Source of the DNA: Clostridiales bacterium DTU070
Lineage (GTDB): Bacteria; Bacillota; Clostridia; DSM-8532
DNA: 64,000 nt
Reading direction: 5' to 3'
NCBI GenBank assembly: GCA_001513105.1
Contig: LFSH01000034.1
Span: 1-64,000, forward strand
Shown: positions 62,612 to 64,000 of the stretch, in pieces
Layout of the letters: each line of letters opens with the position of its first letter
How positions within the stretch are numbered: the first letter of the stretch is position 1
Program-made: the position numbers and the translations under genes
The notes under the pieces: model-generated
Database searches by the model: none
Seen by the model: only the letters and a program-made list of their open reading frames with translations
Told to the model about the DNA's origin: nothing

Positions 62612-63796
62612 TTATATTATCAGGTTCAAAAAGCTCTCACCGCTAAGGCTGTTTTCGATGCCGAAATACTCCGCTATTGTTTTTGCAACATCTGCAAAAC
62701 TGTTTCTTACATGCATATTCACACCCTTCCTGACATGTTTTCCCGTTACAAGAAGGGGTACATATTCCCTTGAATGATCGGTGCTGGTTGTTGACGGATC
62801 GCATCCGTGATCGGCTGTAATAATCAAAATGTCCTCATCCTTCAGATGCCCGGTTATTTCCGGAAGCCGCCTGTCAAACTCAGCAAGGGCTTTGGCATAT
62901 CCTTCCACGTCATTTCTGTGCCCATATTTCATATCAAAATCCACAAGATTCGTAAACAGCATTCCTTCATACTCTTCCCTTATCCATTCAATGGTCCTGT
63001 CAATTCCATCGGCATTCGAATGGGTCTTTACCGACCTGGTTATGCCCGAACCGCTGAAAATATCTTCAATTTTGCCGACTGCCCGGACCTCATATCCATT
63101 TTCGCTGAGATAGTTCAAAACAGTCTTTTCGGGAGGCCTGATTGAGAAATCCTTTCTCCTGTCGGTCCGCGTATAGTTACCCGATTTTCCTGTAAAAGGC
63201 CTCGCAATAACTCTTCCCACGCCATAATCACCTGTGAGCATTTCACGCGCTGTCCGGCATATCCTGTACTGTTCCTCAACAGGAATCACATCCTCGTGGG
63301 CTGCGACCTGGAACACACTGTCGGCAGACGTATAGATAATCGGAAAACCCGTTTTAACATGCTCGTCCCCGAGCTCCTGTATTATAACCGTTCCCGATGC
63401 AGGCTTGTTTCCAAGTGTTTTACGGCCTATTCTCCTTTCAAACTCTTTTACCAGGTCATCGGGAAAACCATTTGGAAAAAGCGGAAAAGGCTTATCGAGT
63501 ATAATTCCCGCTAATTCCCAGTGCCCGGTGGTAGTATCCTTCCCGGCTGATTTTTCAGCCATTTTGCCATAGGAGCCGGTAAGCTCCAGACTTTTCAGAT
63601 CGGTGGTTGTCCGGTATGTCCCGCTGAATCCGTCAATATTTGCAAGCCCGAGCCTTTCAAGGTTCGGAAGTGAAAAATCCTTCACAAGCCTGGAGATATG
63701 CCCTATCGTATTGCTTCCTTCATCCCCGTATTCCCTGCTGTCGGGCAGTTCTCCAATGCCGGCACTGTCCATAACAATAACAATGAATCTTTTCAT
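62612..63796 (-). CDS. deoB: Phosphopentomutase
   Basis: [72 protein letters not shown]. Confidence 0.97.
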   Translation of the reverse strand: MKRFIVIVMDSAGIGELPDSREYGDEGSNTIGHISRLVKDFSLPNLERLGLANIDGFSGTYRTTTDLKSLELTGSYGKMAEKSAGKDTTTGHWELAGIILDKPFPLFPNGFPDDLVKEFERRIGRKTLGNKPASGTVIIQELGDEHVKTGFPIIYTSADSVFQVAAHEDVIPVEEQYRICRTAREMLTGDYGVGRVIARPFTGKSGNYTRTDRRKDFSIRPPEKTVLNYLSENGYEVRAVGKIEDIFSGSGITRSVKTHSNADGIDRTIEWIREEYEGMLFTNLVDFDMKYGHRNDVEGYAKALAEFDRRLPEITGHLKDEDILIITADHGCDPSTTSTDHSREYVPLLVTGKHVRKGVNMHVRNSFADVAKTIAEYFGIENSLSGESFLNLII

Positions 63797-63923
63797 GTTA
63801 TTTATCCTCCTGTTTTAATAGGATCCAACAATACTATTCATATATTATCATTTATTTGATAAAATAAACAGCATAGAACCATAAGACGGTATTATTAGCA
63901 GAAACATTGAAAGGACAGTCCGG

Positions 63924-64000
63924 ATGCTTAAATGGTATATAACCGTACCTTTATCCTTATTGCTTATTTGCATTTACATGTTGGTTCAGGCTTCAGTCTA
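63924..64000 (+). CDS. Possible partial CDS running off the right edge (MLKWYITVPLSLLLICIYMLVQASV...)
   Basis: Open frame from ATG with a hydrophobic N-terminus and weak AAAGGA upstream. Confidence 0.35.
   Translation, partial: MLKWYITVPLSLLLICIYMLVQASV

Overview
The window looks like a low-GC Clostridia-type chromosome segment (inferred from gene content), with most genes on the minus strand. Left to right: (1) an FN3-repeat surface protein that runs off the left edge and whose 5' end looks disrupted; (2) a TetR / radical-SAM / divergent metK operon; (3) groES-groEL with a perfect CIRCE; (4) a DUF434 protein; (5) an LnrJK-like two-component system divergent from an LnrLMN-like ABC exporter, with overlapping palindromes between them; (6) a 15-kb nucleic-acid-processing block (15.0-30.4 kb) containing a 1618-aa exonuclease-RecQ-UvrD fusion, an orphan HisH/HisF-like pair, an HNH nuclease, a WYL regulator and an AddAB-like helicase-nuclease pair, which I consider a candidate defence/DNA-processing island; (7) a MOP/MATE-like membrane protein; (8) citrate synthase preceded by what reads as a c-di-AMP (ydaO/yuaA) riboswitch plus terminator; (9) DHHW/MBOAT polysaccharide-acetylation genes; (10) a UspA-like protein, a serine-palmitoyltransferase-like enzyme and a divergent SDR; (11) a CotH-VTC-DUF4956 cluster flanked by two paralogous lipoproteins; (12) a polysaccharide deacetylase broken by a frameshift and a stop; (13) carB followed by a PurF paralog without the N-terminal Cys nucleophile; (14) a MoxR/DUF58/DUF4129 cluster, a DacF-like carboxypeptidase, pyrimidine-nucleoside phosphorylase and deoB. 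I saw no tRNA, rRNA, CRISPR array or IS element. All calls come from reading the sequence and recalling families; no searches were run.
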